Shown one piece after another: positions 1 to 8,033 of a stretch of 40,444 bases of DNA. Every line of letters begins with the position of its first letter. The stretch's first letter is position 1. Both the position numbers and the translations under genes were made by a program. The stretch covers positions 1-40,444 of the forward strand of contig NZ_JYJK01000056.1 in NCBI RefSeq assembly GCF_003263785.1, written 5' to 3'. Origin of the DNA: Vibrio variabilis (GTDB lineage Bacteria; Pseudomonadota; Gammaproteobacteria; Enterobacterales; Vibrionaceae). The notes under the pieces were generated by a model. The model saw only the letters and a list, made by a program, of their open reading frames with translations. It was not told the DNA's origin and ran no database searches.

Positions 1-3
1 AAG

Positions 4-30
4 AAGCCTCGTCGAAAGACGAGGCTTTTT
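4..30 (+). terminator. Rho-independent terminator of an upstream gene outside the window
   Basis: A perfect 8-bp stem (GCCTCGTC / GACGAGGC) with a GAAA tetraloop is followed by five T. The U-tract lies on the plus-strand 3' side, so it ends a plus-strand transcript entering from the left. From its end to about 250 I see no gene, only AT-rich sequence that may hold the promoter of the chemoreceptor gene. Confidence 0.85.
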
Positions 31-250
31 GCTATCTGCGACATACTAAGCCCTAGACTAGGCTCGATTCTACATCTCCAGGTTGCTGAACAATTCAGCT
101 CTTTCAACACTTAACTCTGCACTCTTGGGCAGCGACCATTTGATTCAAATCTTTAACAAGAAACTTAATTTATCTTGCAAATTTAATCCCCGTCATAGTT
201 TTCGACACTCCTACTTTAAATGATATATCTGTCATGTATTCTTCATCGAA

Positions 251-1912
251 ATGCAATATTCCGTACGTTATCAGTATCTGAGCAAAAAAATGAAGTTAAA
301 AAATCAGACATATTTATTATCTCTAATTATCCTTGTTGCCGTCGTCGCTGTTGCGATATCAGGCCTTTGGTCACTTCGTGTCGCTAGCGACAGTGACAAT
401 AAATCTCGAGTGACTGAGATTTTCACGAGCACTTATTCAACCATTGCTGAACTAGAGAAGTTGGCGATAGAAGGTGTGCTCTCTGAGTCAGAAGCTAAGG
501 CAATTGCAACGCGCATACTTAGGAACAATGTCTATAAGGATAATGAGTATGTGTATGTCGCCGATGATCAAATGGTCTTTATTGCTGCACCATTGGATCC
601 TCAACTACATGGTACAAGCTTCCACGATTTCAAAGATAGTAGCGGTCGTAGTGTCGCTGATATCATTTTGAGTAAGCTGGGGAATACAACAGGCTCTCTT
701 ATTGAGTATCATTGGTCTCAGGCACTCCCAGATGGCTCAGTAGAGGACAAGTTGTCTATTGCTGAGCGTACGCCTCATTGGAACTGGGTCGTAGGTACGG
801 GTATTGGCTTCAATGAAGTTAACGAACGCTTCTGGTCAACCGCTAAATGGCAACTGTCATTTTGTTTAGTCATTATTGTAGCCATCGTAGGCCTTTTGCT
901 AACTTCTCTAAATAGAATGACCTCCATCCTAGGTGGAGAGCCCTCTGATGTGCTTAAAGCTGTCCGCGACGTTGCAGATGGCAAGCTAAAGACAAACTTT
1001 GAGCATAAAGCAATTGAAGGCAGTATTTATCATTCAGTACAGACCATGAACCTCTCACTTGCTTCATTACTGTCTAGCATCGAGAAGGTAACCGCGTCTA
1101 TTACGTCACAGCTCTCAGACGCTGATTCTCGCTCTTCGGTTATCGCGTCGCTAGCATCTACTCAGCAGCAAAGTACAGAGATGATCGCTACGGCTATGAC
1201 GGAAATGGCTTCCTCTGCTTCTCATGTTGCTCAATCGGCCACTGATGCGGCGCAGAGTACGGATGAAGCAGACAAACAGAGCCAACAAGTGAGTCAGCTT
1301 ATTCTAGCGACCGTGTCGAATATCGAAGGTCTAGCCACTCAGCTGGAGGGCGCGAGTACGGCGGTGTCTGAACTCGACAGTGATGTGAATAATATCGCGC
1401 GCGTTCTCGATGTTATTGGTGATATTGCAGAGCAGACCAACCTTCTCGCATTGAACGCAGCCATTGAAGCGGCACGTGCAGGCGAACAAGGTAGAGGTTT
1501 TGCAGTCGTCGCTGATGAAGTGCGTAACCTAGCTGGTCGAACTCAGCAGAGCACTAAAGAGATCCAAGAGATGATCGGTAACTTACAATCTGGCTCTCAA
1601 AACGCGATTCAAAGTATTCTACTTTGTGCTGAAACGAGCCAGGCAACGGTTTCTGAGTCTCAAACTGCTTCTCGTGCACTTCAAGAAGTTGTCGTGAGCC
1701 TTGAAGCCATTACCGAGAAAAGCCAACAGATCGCGACAGCGGCCGCTGAGCAAACAGAAGTGAGTGATGATATCTCACAACGCATCAATATGATTGAACA
1801 CAGTGGCAGCGAATTAAGAGGTGTTGTCGACGAAACTAAGCGAGCGACTCAAACATTAAACCAGCTTTCTGAAGATCTAAGTTCGAAAGTGGCTCGTTTT
1901 GAAGTGGCTTAA
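251..1912 (+). CDS. Methyl-accepting chemotaxis protein with periplasmic Cache sensor
   Basis: This is a transmembrane chemoreceptor that passes ligand binding to CheA/CheW and the flagellar motor. Counting from position 251 it has 553 residues. One membrane helix spans about 21-41 and a second about 201-220. Between them lies a single-Cache-like periplasmic domain (about 45-195), with the block VYVADDQ and a [10 protein letters not shown] end typical of this fold. The cytoplasmic coiled-coil signalling domain has the conserved hairpin tip at about 393-430 ([19 protein letters not shown]). The HAMP-like linker after TM2 carries a GGEP motif. Neither ATG has a clear Shine-Dalgarno; the second, at 290 (MKLKNQ), would place the first helix closer to the N terminus and may be the real start. 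The ligand cannot be told from sequence. It is monocistronic, followed by a tRNA operon. Confidence 0.9.
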   Translation: MQYSVRYQYLSKKMKLKNQTYLLSLIILVAVVAVAISGLWSLRVASDSDNKSRVTEIFTSTYSTIAELEKLAIEGVLSESEAKAIATRILRNNVYKDNEYVYVADDQMVFIAAPLDPQLHGTSFHDFKDSSGRSVADIILSKLGNTTGSLIEYHWSQALPDGSVEDKLSIAERTPHWNWVVGTGIGFNEVNERFWSTAKWQLSFCLVIIVAIVGLLLTSLNRMTSILGGEPSDVLKAVRDVADGKLKTNFEHKAIEGSIYHSVQTMNLSLASLLSSIEKVTASITSQLSDADSRSSVIASLASTQQQSTEMIATAMTEMASSASHVAQSATDAAQSTDEADKQSQQVSQLILATVSNIEGLATQLEGASTAVSELDSDVNNIARVLDVIGDIAEQTNLLALNAAIEAARAGEQGRGFAVVADEVRNLAGRTQQSTKEIQEMIGNLQSGSQNAIQSILLCAETSQATVSESQTASRALQEVVVSLEAITEKSQQIATAAAEQTEVSDDISQRINMIEHSGSELRGVVDETKRATQTLNQLSEDLSSKVARFEVA

Positions 1913-2104
1913 CATAAAATAAGGTTGGCTGTAGGCGTTAAAATTGATACTTTTTTGGTGCTTGGGAACTGTCTCAAGTCCAGTAATAACGTGGTCTACA
2001 ATTGTCTGATCCACTGCTAGGGCTTGTTTTTGAGCACCAAACGAATAAAAATAGAACGCTAAGTATATAAAAGCAACAAACGATATTTTTTTTGCAATTT
2101 AGTG

Positions 2105-2133
2105 TTGACCTAAAGGCCGAAAAACCGTTTAAT
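2105..2133 (+). promoter_or_regulatory. Sigma-70 promoter of tRNA operon 1
   Basis: TTGACC (2105-2110) and TTTAAT (2128-2133) are separated by exactly 17 bp and lie just upstream of tRNA-Phe at 2144. The second tRNA operon has the same arrangement (TTGACG, 17 bp, TTTAAT) with a shared core between the boxes, which supports the call. The interval 1913-2104 shows no gene. Confidence 0.75.
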
Positions 2134-2143
2134 ACACCTCGTC

Positions 2144-2219
2144 GCCCGGATAGCTCAGTCGGTAGAGCAGAGGATTGAAAATCCTCGTGTCGGTGGTTCG
2201 ATTCCGCCTCCGGGCACCA
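2144..2219 (+). tRNA. tRNA-Phe (GAA)
   Basis: This is a 76-nt cloverleaf with encoded CCA. The acceptor stem is GCCCGGA / TCCGGGC, the anticodon GAA lies at 2177-2179 and the T-loop is GGTTCGATTCC. It is the first gene of a five-tRNA operon and is identical in body to the copy at 16379. Confidence 0.97.
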
Positions 2220-2276
2220 CAATTTAGATTGTTGGTGCTAAGACAATTAGTACGAGCAATAACAAAATAAAGTGTC

Positions 2277-2352
<76 letters not shown>

Positions 2353-2371
2353 TTTATTTACGTAAAGTAAT

Positions 2372-2447
2372 TCCCCCTTAGTTCAGTTGGTAGAACGGCG
2401 GACTGTTAATCCGTATGTCGCAGGTTCGAGTCCCGCAGGGGGAGCCA
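2372..2447 (+). tRNA. tRNA-Asn (GTT)
   Basis: This 76-nt tRNA has encoded CCA, acceptor TCCCCCT / AGGGGGA, discriminator G and anticodon GTT at 2405-2407. The same sequence recurs at 2575 and 16721. Confidence 0.96.
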
Positions 2448-2479
2448 CTTTTAAAAGTAAGCGAAAGCTTGCTTTAAGT

Positions 2480-2555
<76 letters not shown>

Positions 2556-2574
2556 CTTTATTGCGAAAAGCAAT

Positions 2575-2650
2575 TCCCCCTTAGTTCAGTTGGTAGAACG
2601 GCGGACTGTTAATCCGTATGTCGCAGGTTCGAGTCCCGCAGGGGGAGCCA
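2575..2650 (+). tRNA. tRNA-Asn (GTT), second copy in operon 1
   Basis: It repeats the tRNA-Asn at 2372 and is the last complete tRNA of operon 1. Its 3' segment (TCCCGCAGGGGGAGCCAC) is copied twice more downstream, at about 2748-2766 and 2863-2880, as part of a tandem repeat. Confidence 0.96.
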
Positions 2651-2659
2651 CTTTAAGAA

Positions 2660-2687
2660 AGCTGCATCGAAAGATGCGGCTTTTTTT
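2660..2687 (+). terminator. Terminator 1 of tRNA operon 1 (repeat unit 1)
   Basis: The hairpin AGCTGCATC-GAAA-GATGCGGCT is followed by seven T. It contains one T-G wobble and lies 10 nt after the CCA of the last tRNA. Confidence 0.85.
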
Positions 2688-2773
2688 GCATTTGATGCTC
2701 CCAAGCTTTATAAGCTTGATGTCGCAGACCTAGGCGGCCCCGTACTAGTCCCGCAGGGGGAGCCACTTTAAGA

Positions 2774-2801
2774 AAGCCGCATCGAAAGATGCGGCTTTTT
2801 T
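2774..2801 (+). terminator. Terminator 2 (repeat unit 2)
   Basis: The perfect hairpin AAGCCGCATC-GAAA-GATGCGGCTT is followed by T. It is the second copy of the terminator in the tandem repeat. Confidence 0.8.
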
Positions 2802-2886
2802 GCATTTGATGCTCCCAAGCTTTATAAGCTTGATGTCGCAGACCTAGGCGGCCCCGTACTAGTCCCGCAGGGGGAGCCACTTTAGA

Positions 2887-2917
2887 AAAGGCCGTATCGA
2901 AAGATACGGCCTTTTTT
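2887..2917 (+). terminator. Terminator 3, last hairpin of the repeat
   Basis: The perfect hairpin AAGGCCGTATC-GAAA-GATACGGCCTT ends in six T. Read on the minus strand it also has a T-rich flank, so it may end the pilTU transcript whose last codon is at 2937. Confidence 0.8.
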
Positions 2918-2936
2918 GCATTTAATGCTCTCAAAC

Positions 2937-4046
2937 TCAACTCATATCTATCTTAATACCACTCAATCTACTTTGCTGTTTAGAATCGCTCTCTTGAAGT
3001 TTTAGCATCAGCCTTAGGTCGTTTGGTGAGTCTGCACTGTGCAGAGCGTCGCTTTGATTGATTTTATCCGCCAGAACAAGGTCGTACAGGGCTTGGTCGA
3101 AGGTTTGCATTCCGACTTCTTTGCTTTTGTTCATCGCTGTTTTGATTTCGTGGAGATCGCCTTTGCGTATCAGCTCAGCGACTCTGGGGCTATTAAGAAG
3201 TACTTCAAATACCCCATGTCGACCTCGTCCGTTTTTATCCCTTATCAACTGCTGTGCGACGATCCCTCTTAAGTTGGTTGAAAGATCAAACAGAAACTGC
3301 TCTTTGCGCTCCTTGGGTACGAGATGAAGTACTCTTTCTAATGCTTGGTTGGCGTTATTGGCATGCAGAGTCGCCATACATAGGTGGCCTGTTTCGGCGA
3401 AAGCCATCGCATATTCCATGGTTGCACGAGTGCGAATTTCACCAATAAGGATCATGTCGGGAGCTTGTCTGAGTGAATTTTTTAGCGCGACGTCGTAGCT
3501 CTCTGTATCTAACCCCACCTCTCTTTGGGTAACAATGCATTTCTGATGCTCATGCACAAACTCAATCGGATCTTCCACCGTTAGGATATGTCCACTTCGA
3601 TTACGGTTGCGATACCCCGTCATCGCTGCCATCGTGGTTGATTTTCCAGATCCGGTTGCGCCAACCACAAGCACCAGCCCACGTTTGGCGATCGCTAAGT
3701 CCTGTAGAACGTCGGGTAGTGCTAGCTCTTCAAAGCTAGGTATTTGGGTTTCGATACGGCGTATTACCGCTCCAGGGAGTTCTCGTTGAAAAAAGGCACT
3801 GACGCGAAAGCGGCCAATTGCTTTTACGATCGCAAAGTTTGCCTCTTTAGTCGTGAGGTAATCTTGTTGAAGGTTATTATCCATGACCGCGTTTAATAGC
3901 TCGAGGATCGCCTGCTCAGTAAGTGTATCTCCCCTAGACTTTAGCTCGCCATCGACGCGATACAGAACAGGAGCCCCCACCGTCAGGTAGAGATCCGAGG
4001 CTTTCAGCTCTAGCATGTGATTTAGAATGTCATCAATGATTGGCAT
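2937..4046 (-). CDS. pilU: PilU, type IV pilus retraction ATPase (PilT paralog)
   Basis: This cytoplasmic hexameric ATPase assists PilT in depolymerising type IV pili. It has 369 residues. An N-terminal PAS-like domain (KASDLYLTVGAPVLYRVDGE, about 15-34) precedes the RecA-like core with Walker A GATGSGKS at about 129-136, an HILTVEDPIEF box and a Walker B region ending GEIRT. The T in place of the usual D after GEIR is a mark of PilU rather than PilT. It starts 9 bp after the pilT stop, so the two form an operon, transcribed away from yggS. In known systems PilU depends on PilT for function. Confidence 0.94.
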   Translation of the reverse strand: MPIIDDILNHMLELKASDLYLTVGAPVLYRVDGELKSRGDTLTEQAILELLNAVMDNNLQQDYLTTKEANFAIVKAIGRFRVSAFFQRELPGAVIRRIETQIPSFEELALPDVLQDLAIAKRGLVLVVGATGSGKSTTMAAMTGYRNRNRSGHILTVEDPIEFVHEHQKCIVTQREVGLDTESYDVALKNSLRQAPDMILIGEIRTRATMEYAMAFAETGHLCMATLHANNANQALERVLHLVPKERKEQFLFDLSTNLRGIVAQQLIRDKNGRGRHGVFEVLLNSPRVAELIRKGDLHEIKTAMNKSKEVGMQTFDQALYDLVLADKINQSDALHSADSPNDLRLMLKLQESDSKQQSRLSGIKIDMS

Positions 4047-4055
4047 GGTGTTTCC

Positions 4056-5096
4056 TTACTGGAACAGAGTGTCATTTTGAACCACTTTCTTACTGACCTC
4101 TTCAATATCGATTAGGCCTTGAGAAAGAAGCTGCCTTGCGTGCTGCTCCATGGTTTGCATTCCATTCGCAGCGCCTGTCTGGATAACAGAAAACATTTGA
4201 GCCACCTTGTCTTCTCTGATGAGGTTGCGTATCGCAGGAGTTCCAACCATGATTTCATGACACGCAACTCGTCCACCTCCCAGGCGCTTAAGTAGTGTTT
4301 GTGCAATGACGGCTCGTAATGATTCAGAGAGCATAGAGCGAACCATGTCTTTATCTTGGCCGGAAAACACATCAACAATCCTGTCTACTGACTTGGCTGC
4401 AGAGTTAGTGTGCATAGTGGCAAACACCAAATGCCCTGTTTCAGCCGCCGTCAACGCAAGGCTAATGGTTTCTTGGTCGCGAAGCTCGCCGACAAGGATA
4501 ATATCTGGGTCTTCCCGCAGCGCAGAACGAAGCGCTGCATTAAAGCTATGAGTATCCCTATGCACTTCACGTTGATTAACGAGGCATTTCTTGTTGCTAT
4601 GGATAAATTCGATTGGATCTTCAATAGTCAAGATGTGCTTGTTTTGATGTTCATTAATGTGATTGACCATAGCAGCGAGTGTGGTGGATTTACCAGAGCC
4701 GGTTGGTCCTGTTACCAGTACTAGCCCATTCTCAAGACTGGCAAGTTCTGCAAACTTGCTCGGTGCGCCAATGTCTTCGAGTGTCGGTATTTTGGTGGGT
4801 ATAGTTCGAAACACGGCTGAGCAACCTCGAGATTGATTAAACGCATTGGCGCGAAAGCGGCCGATATTGGGAAGTTCAAACGAAAAGTCGATTTCTAAAT
4901 GCTCTTGGTACTCGTTGCGCTGCTTGTCATTCATGATATCAAAGATGAGTTTATGAACTTCAGAATGCTCTAAAGCCGGGATGCCTAGTTTTCTCACTTC
5001 TCCATCGATGCGCACCATAGGTGAAACCCCAGCAGAAAGGTGTAGATCTGAGGCATTATGCTTTACACTGAAGTCTAGTAACTCGGTGATATCCAT
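4056..5096 (-). CDS. pilT: PilT, type IV pilus retraction ATPase
   Basis: PilT powers pilus retraction, used for twitching and DNA uptake in relatives. It has 346 residues, the usual family length. Walker A GPTGSGKS lies at 130-137, the Asp box HILTIEDPIEF at 154-164, Walker B DIILVGELRD at about 198-207, the His box GHLVFATMHT at 221-230 and the C-terminal AIRNLIRE motif at about 285-292, which is needed for retraction in studied homologs. GELRD replaces the commoner GEMRD, a conservative change. It is the first gene of pilTU and is divergent from yggS with only 25 bp between starts, so both promoters must be compact or overlap the coding regions. Confidence 0.96.
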   Translation of the reverse strand: MDITELLDFSVKHNASDLHLSAGVSPMVRIDGEVRKLGIPALEHSEVHKLIFDIMNDKQRNEYQEHLEIDFSFELPNIGRFRANAFNQSRGCSAVFRTIPTKIPTLEDIGAPSKFAELASLENGLVLVTGPTGSGKSTTLAAMVNHINEHQNKHILTIEDPIEFIHSNKKCLVNQREVHRDTHSFNAALRSALREDPDIILVGELRDQETISLALTAAETGHLVFATMHTNSAAKSVDRIVDVFSGQDKDMVRSMLSESLRAVIAQTLLKRLGGGRVACHEIMVGTPAIRNLIREDKVAQMFSVIQTGAANGMQTMEQHARQLLSQGLIDIEEVSKKVVQNDTLFQ

Positions 5097-5121
5097 TCAT
5101 TTTCCTTTTGACTTTAAATCT

Positions 5122-5832
5122 ATGACTAGCATTCAGAACAATATACAACTAATTAACTCGCAAATTGCGGCTACAGAGCAAAACTGCGGGAGAGTGCAAG
5201 GTGAGGTGCAACTACTCGCGGTAAGTAAAACTAAGCCTGTGGAAGCGATTCTAGAAGCCTGTGAGGCTGGGCATCGCATGTTTGGTGAAAACTACGTGCA
5301 AGAGGGCGTGGCCAAAGTAGCGTTATTCAGAGAGCAGCATCCAGATCTAAATATCGAATGGCACTTTATTGGTCCAATTCAATCAAATAAGACTCGACCA
5401 GTAGCTGAACATTTTGATTGGGTGCACACCATCAATAGAGATAAAATTGCACAGCGTCTCAACGATCAAAGACCGGCAGATATGCCTCCGCTTCAGGTAC
5501 TGATTCAGGTGAATACCAGTGGTGAAGCCAGTAAGTCTGGCGTTGATGATGAGCAGGTGTTTGAGCTTGCCCAGTTGATATCTGAGCTTCCCAACCTCAC
5601 TTTAAGAGGAGTGATGTCCATTCCTGAAAATGTCAGTGACTATCAATCTCAGCTTGTTGCATTTAAAGCGCTAGCAAAAGTCAAGGATGCGCTGGCAGAG
5701 CGCTATCCGCAGGTGGATACGTTATCGATGGGAATGAGCGGAGACATGCAAGCAGCGATTGAAGCGGGCAGTACGATTGTACGTATCGGCACAGCAATAT
5801 TCGGCGCAAGAGATTACAGTAACAAAGCTTAG
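5122..5832 (+). CDS. yggS: YggS, pyridoxal phosphate homeostasis protein (PLPBP family)
   Basis: This cytosolic PLP-binding protein keeps free PLP and amino/keto acid pools balanced and has no known catalytic activity. It has 236 residues (E. coli 234). The lysine that binds PLP is K36 in LLAVSKTKP; further family marks are GENYVQE, the WHFIGPIQSNK strand and the phosphate-binding end SMGMSGDMQAAIEAGSTIVR. The frame is open back to 4981, but the homologous start is the ATG at 5122, which leaves pilT free of overlap. proC follows after 40 bp, the usual yggS-proC-yggT-yggU order. Confidence 0.94.
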   Translation: MTSIQNNIQLINSQIAATEQNCGRVQGEVQLLAVSKTKPVEAILEACEAGHRMFGENYVQEGVAKVALFREQHPDLNIEWHFIGPIQSNKTRPVAEHFDWVHTINRDKIAQRLNDQRPADMPPLQVLIQVNTSGEASKSGVDDEQVFELAQLISELPNLTLRGVMSIPENVSDYQSQLVAFKALAKVKDALAERYPQVDTLSMGMSGDMQAAIEAGSTIVRIGTAIFGARDYSNKA

Positions 5833-5872
5833 GCAGCACTTAGCTTAGCTTTTATTTTTTAGGATGAGTTTC

Positions 5873-6690
5873 ATGGAACAAAGAAAAGTCGCCTTTATCG
5901 GAGCGGGCAACATGACGCGATCGATAGTTGCAGGTCTGGTTGCTAGTGGATACGAACCAAGCCAAATCATTGCTACCAACCGCAGTGAAGCGAAGCTCAC
6001 GGCATTGCAACAGGACTATGGCGTACAGGTAACCACTGACAATGTTGTCGCGGCGCAGCAAGCTGATGTTGTCGTCATGGCGGTAAAGCCGCAATTAATG
6101 GAAGAGGTAGCAAAGCCACTTCAAGTCATCGATTTTAGCAATAAGCTAGTAATCTCGATTGCTGCAGGAATCAACGTTGCACGAATGCAGCAGATGTTTG
6201 CTTGCGACTTGAACCTTATTCGAGTGATGCCAAACACTCCATCACTGGTAGGTGAGGGGATGAGTGGCCTGTTTGCTTCCAATGTCACTCCTGAGGCCGA
6301 TAAACAGTTTGCCGGTGACCTAATGCAAGCGGTCGGTAAGGTATGCTGGTAGAGCAAGAGTCAGGAATCAATGATGTGATTGCAGCCGCTGGTAGTGCAC
6401 CTGCGTATTTCTTCTTGTTTATGGAAGCGATTCAGCAGCAAGCCATAGCTAGTGGCTTTGATAGCGAGACGGCTCGCTTGTTGGTACAGCAAACGGCATT
6501 AGGCGCTGCAACTATGGTAGCTGCTAATCCAGACACCGAACTGGCGACATTGCGTCAGCAAGTGACATCAAAAGGTGGAACGACTGCAGAAGCGGTACGC
6601 ACCTTTGAAGACAGCGATATTCGTGGCATTGTAGCCAAAGCGATGCAGGCGGCAGTGGCGCGTGCAGAAGAAATGGAAAAACTGTTCTAA
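5873..6690 (+). CDS. proC: ProC, pyrroline-5-carboxylate reductase (frame broken by 1-base loss)
   Basis: ProC catalyses the last step of proline synthesis, reducing pyrroline-5-carboxylate with NAD(P)H. The N-terminal Rossmann motif FIGAGNM is at 8-14, VMPNTPSLVGEGM in the middle, and the C-terminal dimerisation domain has AAAGSAPAYFFLF and the KGGTTAEA motif. The frame stops at 6350 right after VGKVCW and continues one frame over as VEQESGINDVI. Restoring one G in the GG at 6348-6349 gives an uninterrupted 272-residue protein (E. coli 269). ATG 5873 is preferred over 5864 because AGGA at 5860-5863 is well spaced from it. A sequencing deletion is the likely cause. Confidence 0.92.
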
Positions 6691-6721
6691 TCCCACTAAT
6701 GATTATTCGTAAGGGCTTTAT

Positions 6722-7279
6722 ATGAATTCAATGAGTTTTTTAGTTTCGACCTTGTTTGATCTTTACATTATGGTCGTTCTTTTACGTATTTGGCTGCAGG
6801 CTGCGCGAGCGGATTTCTATAATCCGTTCTCTCAGTTTATCGTTAAGGCCACGCAACCAGTGGTCGCGCCATTGCGTCGTGTTATCCCATCGATCGGCAG
6901 TCTCGATATGGCGACGCTGCTGTTTGCCTATCTGCTTAGTGTCGGTAAATTTATTGCGCTAGTGATGGTCTCTTCCGGTGGCGGTATTAGCTTAGATGCG
7001 GGCTTCTTTATCTGGGGCGCTCTGTCGCTACTTAAAGCAGCTGGTGGATTGCTATTCTGGGTATTGCTACTTCGAGCGATTCTTAGCTGGGTTAGTCAAG
7101 GTCGCAGCCCAATTGAGTATGTGTTCCATCAACTGACTGAGCCAATGCTCGCGCCAATTCGTCGCATTATCCCTGCTATGGGCGGCTTTGATTTGAGCGT
7201 ATTAGTGCTGTTTATCGTGCTGCAATTTGCCAACATGCTGATGGGCGATATCATTGGTCCAATCTGGTTCCGACTATAA
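6722..7279 (+). CDS. yggT: YggT family integral membrane protein
   Basis: This inner-membrane protein has 185 residues and two copies of the YggT domain. Each consists of a hydrophobic helix, an [14 protein letters not shown] or [20 protein letters not shown] amphipathic segment and a P-x-APxRRxIPxxGxxD motif, seen near 49-63 and again near 141-156. The biochemical function is not settled; E. coli work links the family to osmotic and potassium-related phenotypes. Its stop overlaps the yggU start by one base (TAATG), which suggests translational coupling within the proC-yggT-yggU operon. Confidence 0.9.
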   Translation: MNSMSFLVSTLFDLYIMVVLLRIWLQAARADFYNPFSQFIVKATQPVVAPLRRVIPSIGSLDMATLLFAYLLSVGKFIALVMVSSGGGISLDAGFFIWGALSLLKAAGGLLFWVLLLRAILSWVSQGRSPIEYVFHQLTEPMLAPIRRIIPAMGGFDLSVLVLFIVLQFANMLMGDIIGPIWFRL

Positions 7280-7562
7280 TGTCAGCTATCACTTTAGTGG
7301 GTGAGGATCTGGTGTTACGTATCTACGTACAACCTAAGGCGAGCCGAGACAAACTGGTAGGAGCGCATGGCGATGAGTTTAAAGTTGCAATAACCGCCCT
7401 CCATCGATGCAAAGCCAACGCCCACCTAAGTAAATACTTGGCCAAGCAATGTAAAGTGGCAAAAAGCAAGTACTGATAGAAAAGGGCGAACTCGGTCGCC
7501 ACAAACAAGTCAGGATAATTGCACCCACGCAAATACCCAAGGAATTCCAAGCCCTCTTATGA
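7279..7562 (+). CDS. yggU: YggU, DUF167 family protein (four single-base losses)
   Basis: This is a small cytosolic DUF167 protein of unknown biochemical role, found next to yggT in most gamma-proteobacteria. The start ([17 protein letters not shown]) is normal. At 7396-7410 the family's signature TAPPIDGKAN reads TALHRCKAN because one C, one A and one G are missing within about 15 bases, which removes a codon but restores frame. A further G is missing at 7470, giving a premature stop; in the next frame it continues [20 protein letters not shown] to a TGA at 7560. With all four bases restored the protein is 95 residues (E. coli 96). Confidence 0.87.
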
Positions 7563-7571
7563 GGGCTTTTT
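7549..7571 (+). terminator. Terminator overlapping the yggU stop codon
   Basis: The hairpin GCCCTC-TTAT-GAGGGC followed by four T includes the last yggU codons and its TGA stop within the loop and stem. It ends the yggS-yggU transcript and lies immediately upstream of the AAGGAG ribosome binding site of the next gene. Confidence 0.75.
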
Positions 7572-7586
7572 ACAAGGAGATAACAG

Positions 7587-8018
7587 ATGAAAAAGTCGTT
7601 GTTATTCATCTTTGCTGTACTCATGAGCAGCGCTGCAGCCGCAGGCCAGTTTAAAACCATCAAAGATGCAGAAGTGCATTATGTTGTATTTAACTCGACG
7701 TTTATGACGCCAAAGATTGCCCGCAGTTACGGCTTAAAACGTAACGAGCATATCGCTACCGTTAATGTGAGTGTGCTTGATCGGGCTAGCGCGGGTAAAC
7801 CTGCGATGGAAGTAGGCATCAAAGGGGTTGCTAAGAACCTTATCGGTCAAATGAAAACTCTAGAGTTTAAGCAAATCAAAGAGGGAGATGCGGTATACTA
7901 TCTCGCTCAATTTCCGATCGTGAACGAAGAAATGTATCAGTTTACGATTGATATCGACGCTGGAAACAAAGGCCGTGGCCCGGTTTCCTTTAGTCAAAAG
8001 CTTTATGTTGAACCTTAA
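7587..8018 (+). CDS. DUF4426 domain protein, secreted
   Basis: The product is 143 residues with a Sec signal peptide (KK, hydrophobic core about 4-13, AAAAG cleavage region near 17-20). The mature part is a beta-rich domain that matches the DUF4426 family, known from Vibrio and other gamma-proteobacteria and often encoded between yggU and rdgB; no function is established. It has a strong ribosome binding site (AAGGAG, 8-nt spacing) and sits 15 bp upstream of rdgB. A periplasmic location is inferred from the signal; there is no lipobox. Confidence 0.8.
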   Translation: MKKSLLFIFAVLMSSAAAAGQFKTIKDAEVHYVVFNSTFMTPKIARSYGLKRNEHIATVNVSVLDRASAGKPAMEVGIKGVAKNLIGQMKTLEFKQIKEGDAVYYLAQFPIVNEEMYQFTIDIDAGNKGRGPVSFSQKLYVEP

Positions 8019-8033
8019 CCCCGAGATACTCTC

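Larger units (their letters stand above)
2631..2917 (+). repeat. Tandem repeat of tRNA-Asn 3' end plus terminator (period 114-115 bp)
   Basis: Starting in the 3' part of tRNA-Asn, a unit of 114-115 bp occurs twice, and a third copy of the tRNA end and hairpin closes the array. The run GGGGGAGCCAC recurs at 2641, 2756 and 2870. Each unit holds, in order, the tRNA-Asn 3' end with CCA, a hairpin with GAAA loop and T-run, the string GATGCTCCCAAGC, a short AAGCTT-type hairpin, and a stretch resembling the tRNA variable arm (ATGTCGCAG). The first two full units differ mainly by one T in the T-run and one base in the hairpin stem. The last hairpin resembles the single one after tRNA-Asn in operon 2, so two units appear to have been inserted between the tRNA and its ancestral terminator. 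The antisense strand is open across the repeat (2653-2940), but that reading is repeat-derived and probably not a gene. Confidence 0.9.

Noticed and set aside
1974..2222. Open frame antisense to tRNA-Phe (and the matching one at 16269-16457)
   Set aside because: The peptide is the reverse reading of the tRNA and its flanks, and both copies share it only because the tRNA is the same. It is a common over-annotation.
2653..2940. 95-codon antisense frame with two near-identical 38-residue repeats
   Set aside because: It lies wholly in the tRNA-derived tandem repeat. The repeat period (114) happens to be a multiple of three, so the reading stays open; there is no ribosome site or known domain.
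4981..5121. Extended N terminus of YggS overlapping pilT
   Set aside because: Homologous YggS proteins start at the ATG at 5122; the extension is antisense to the pilT 5' end.
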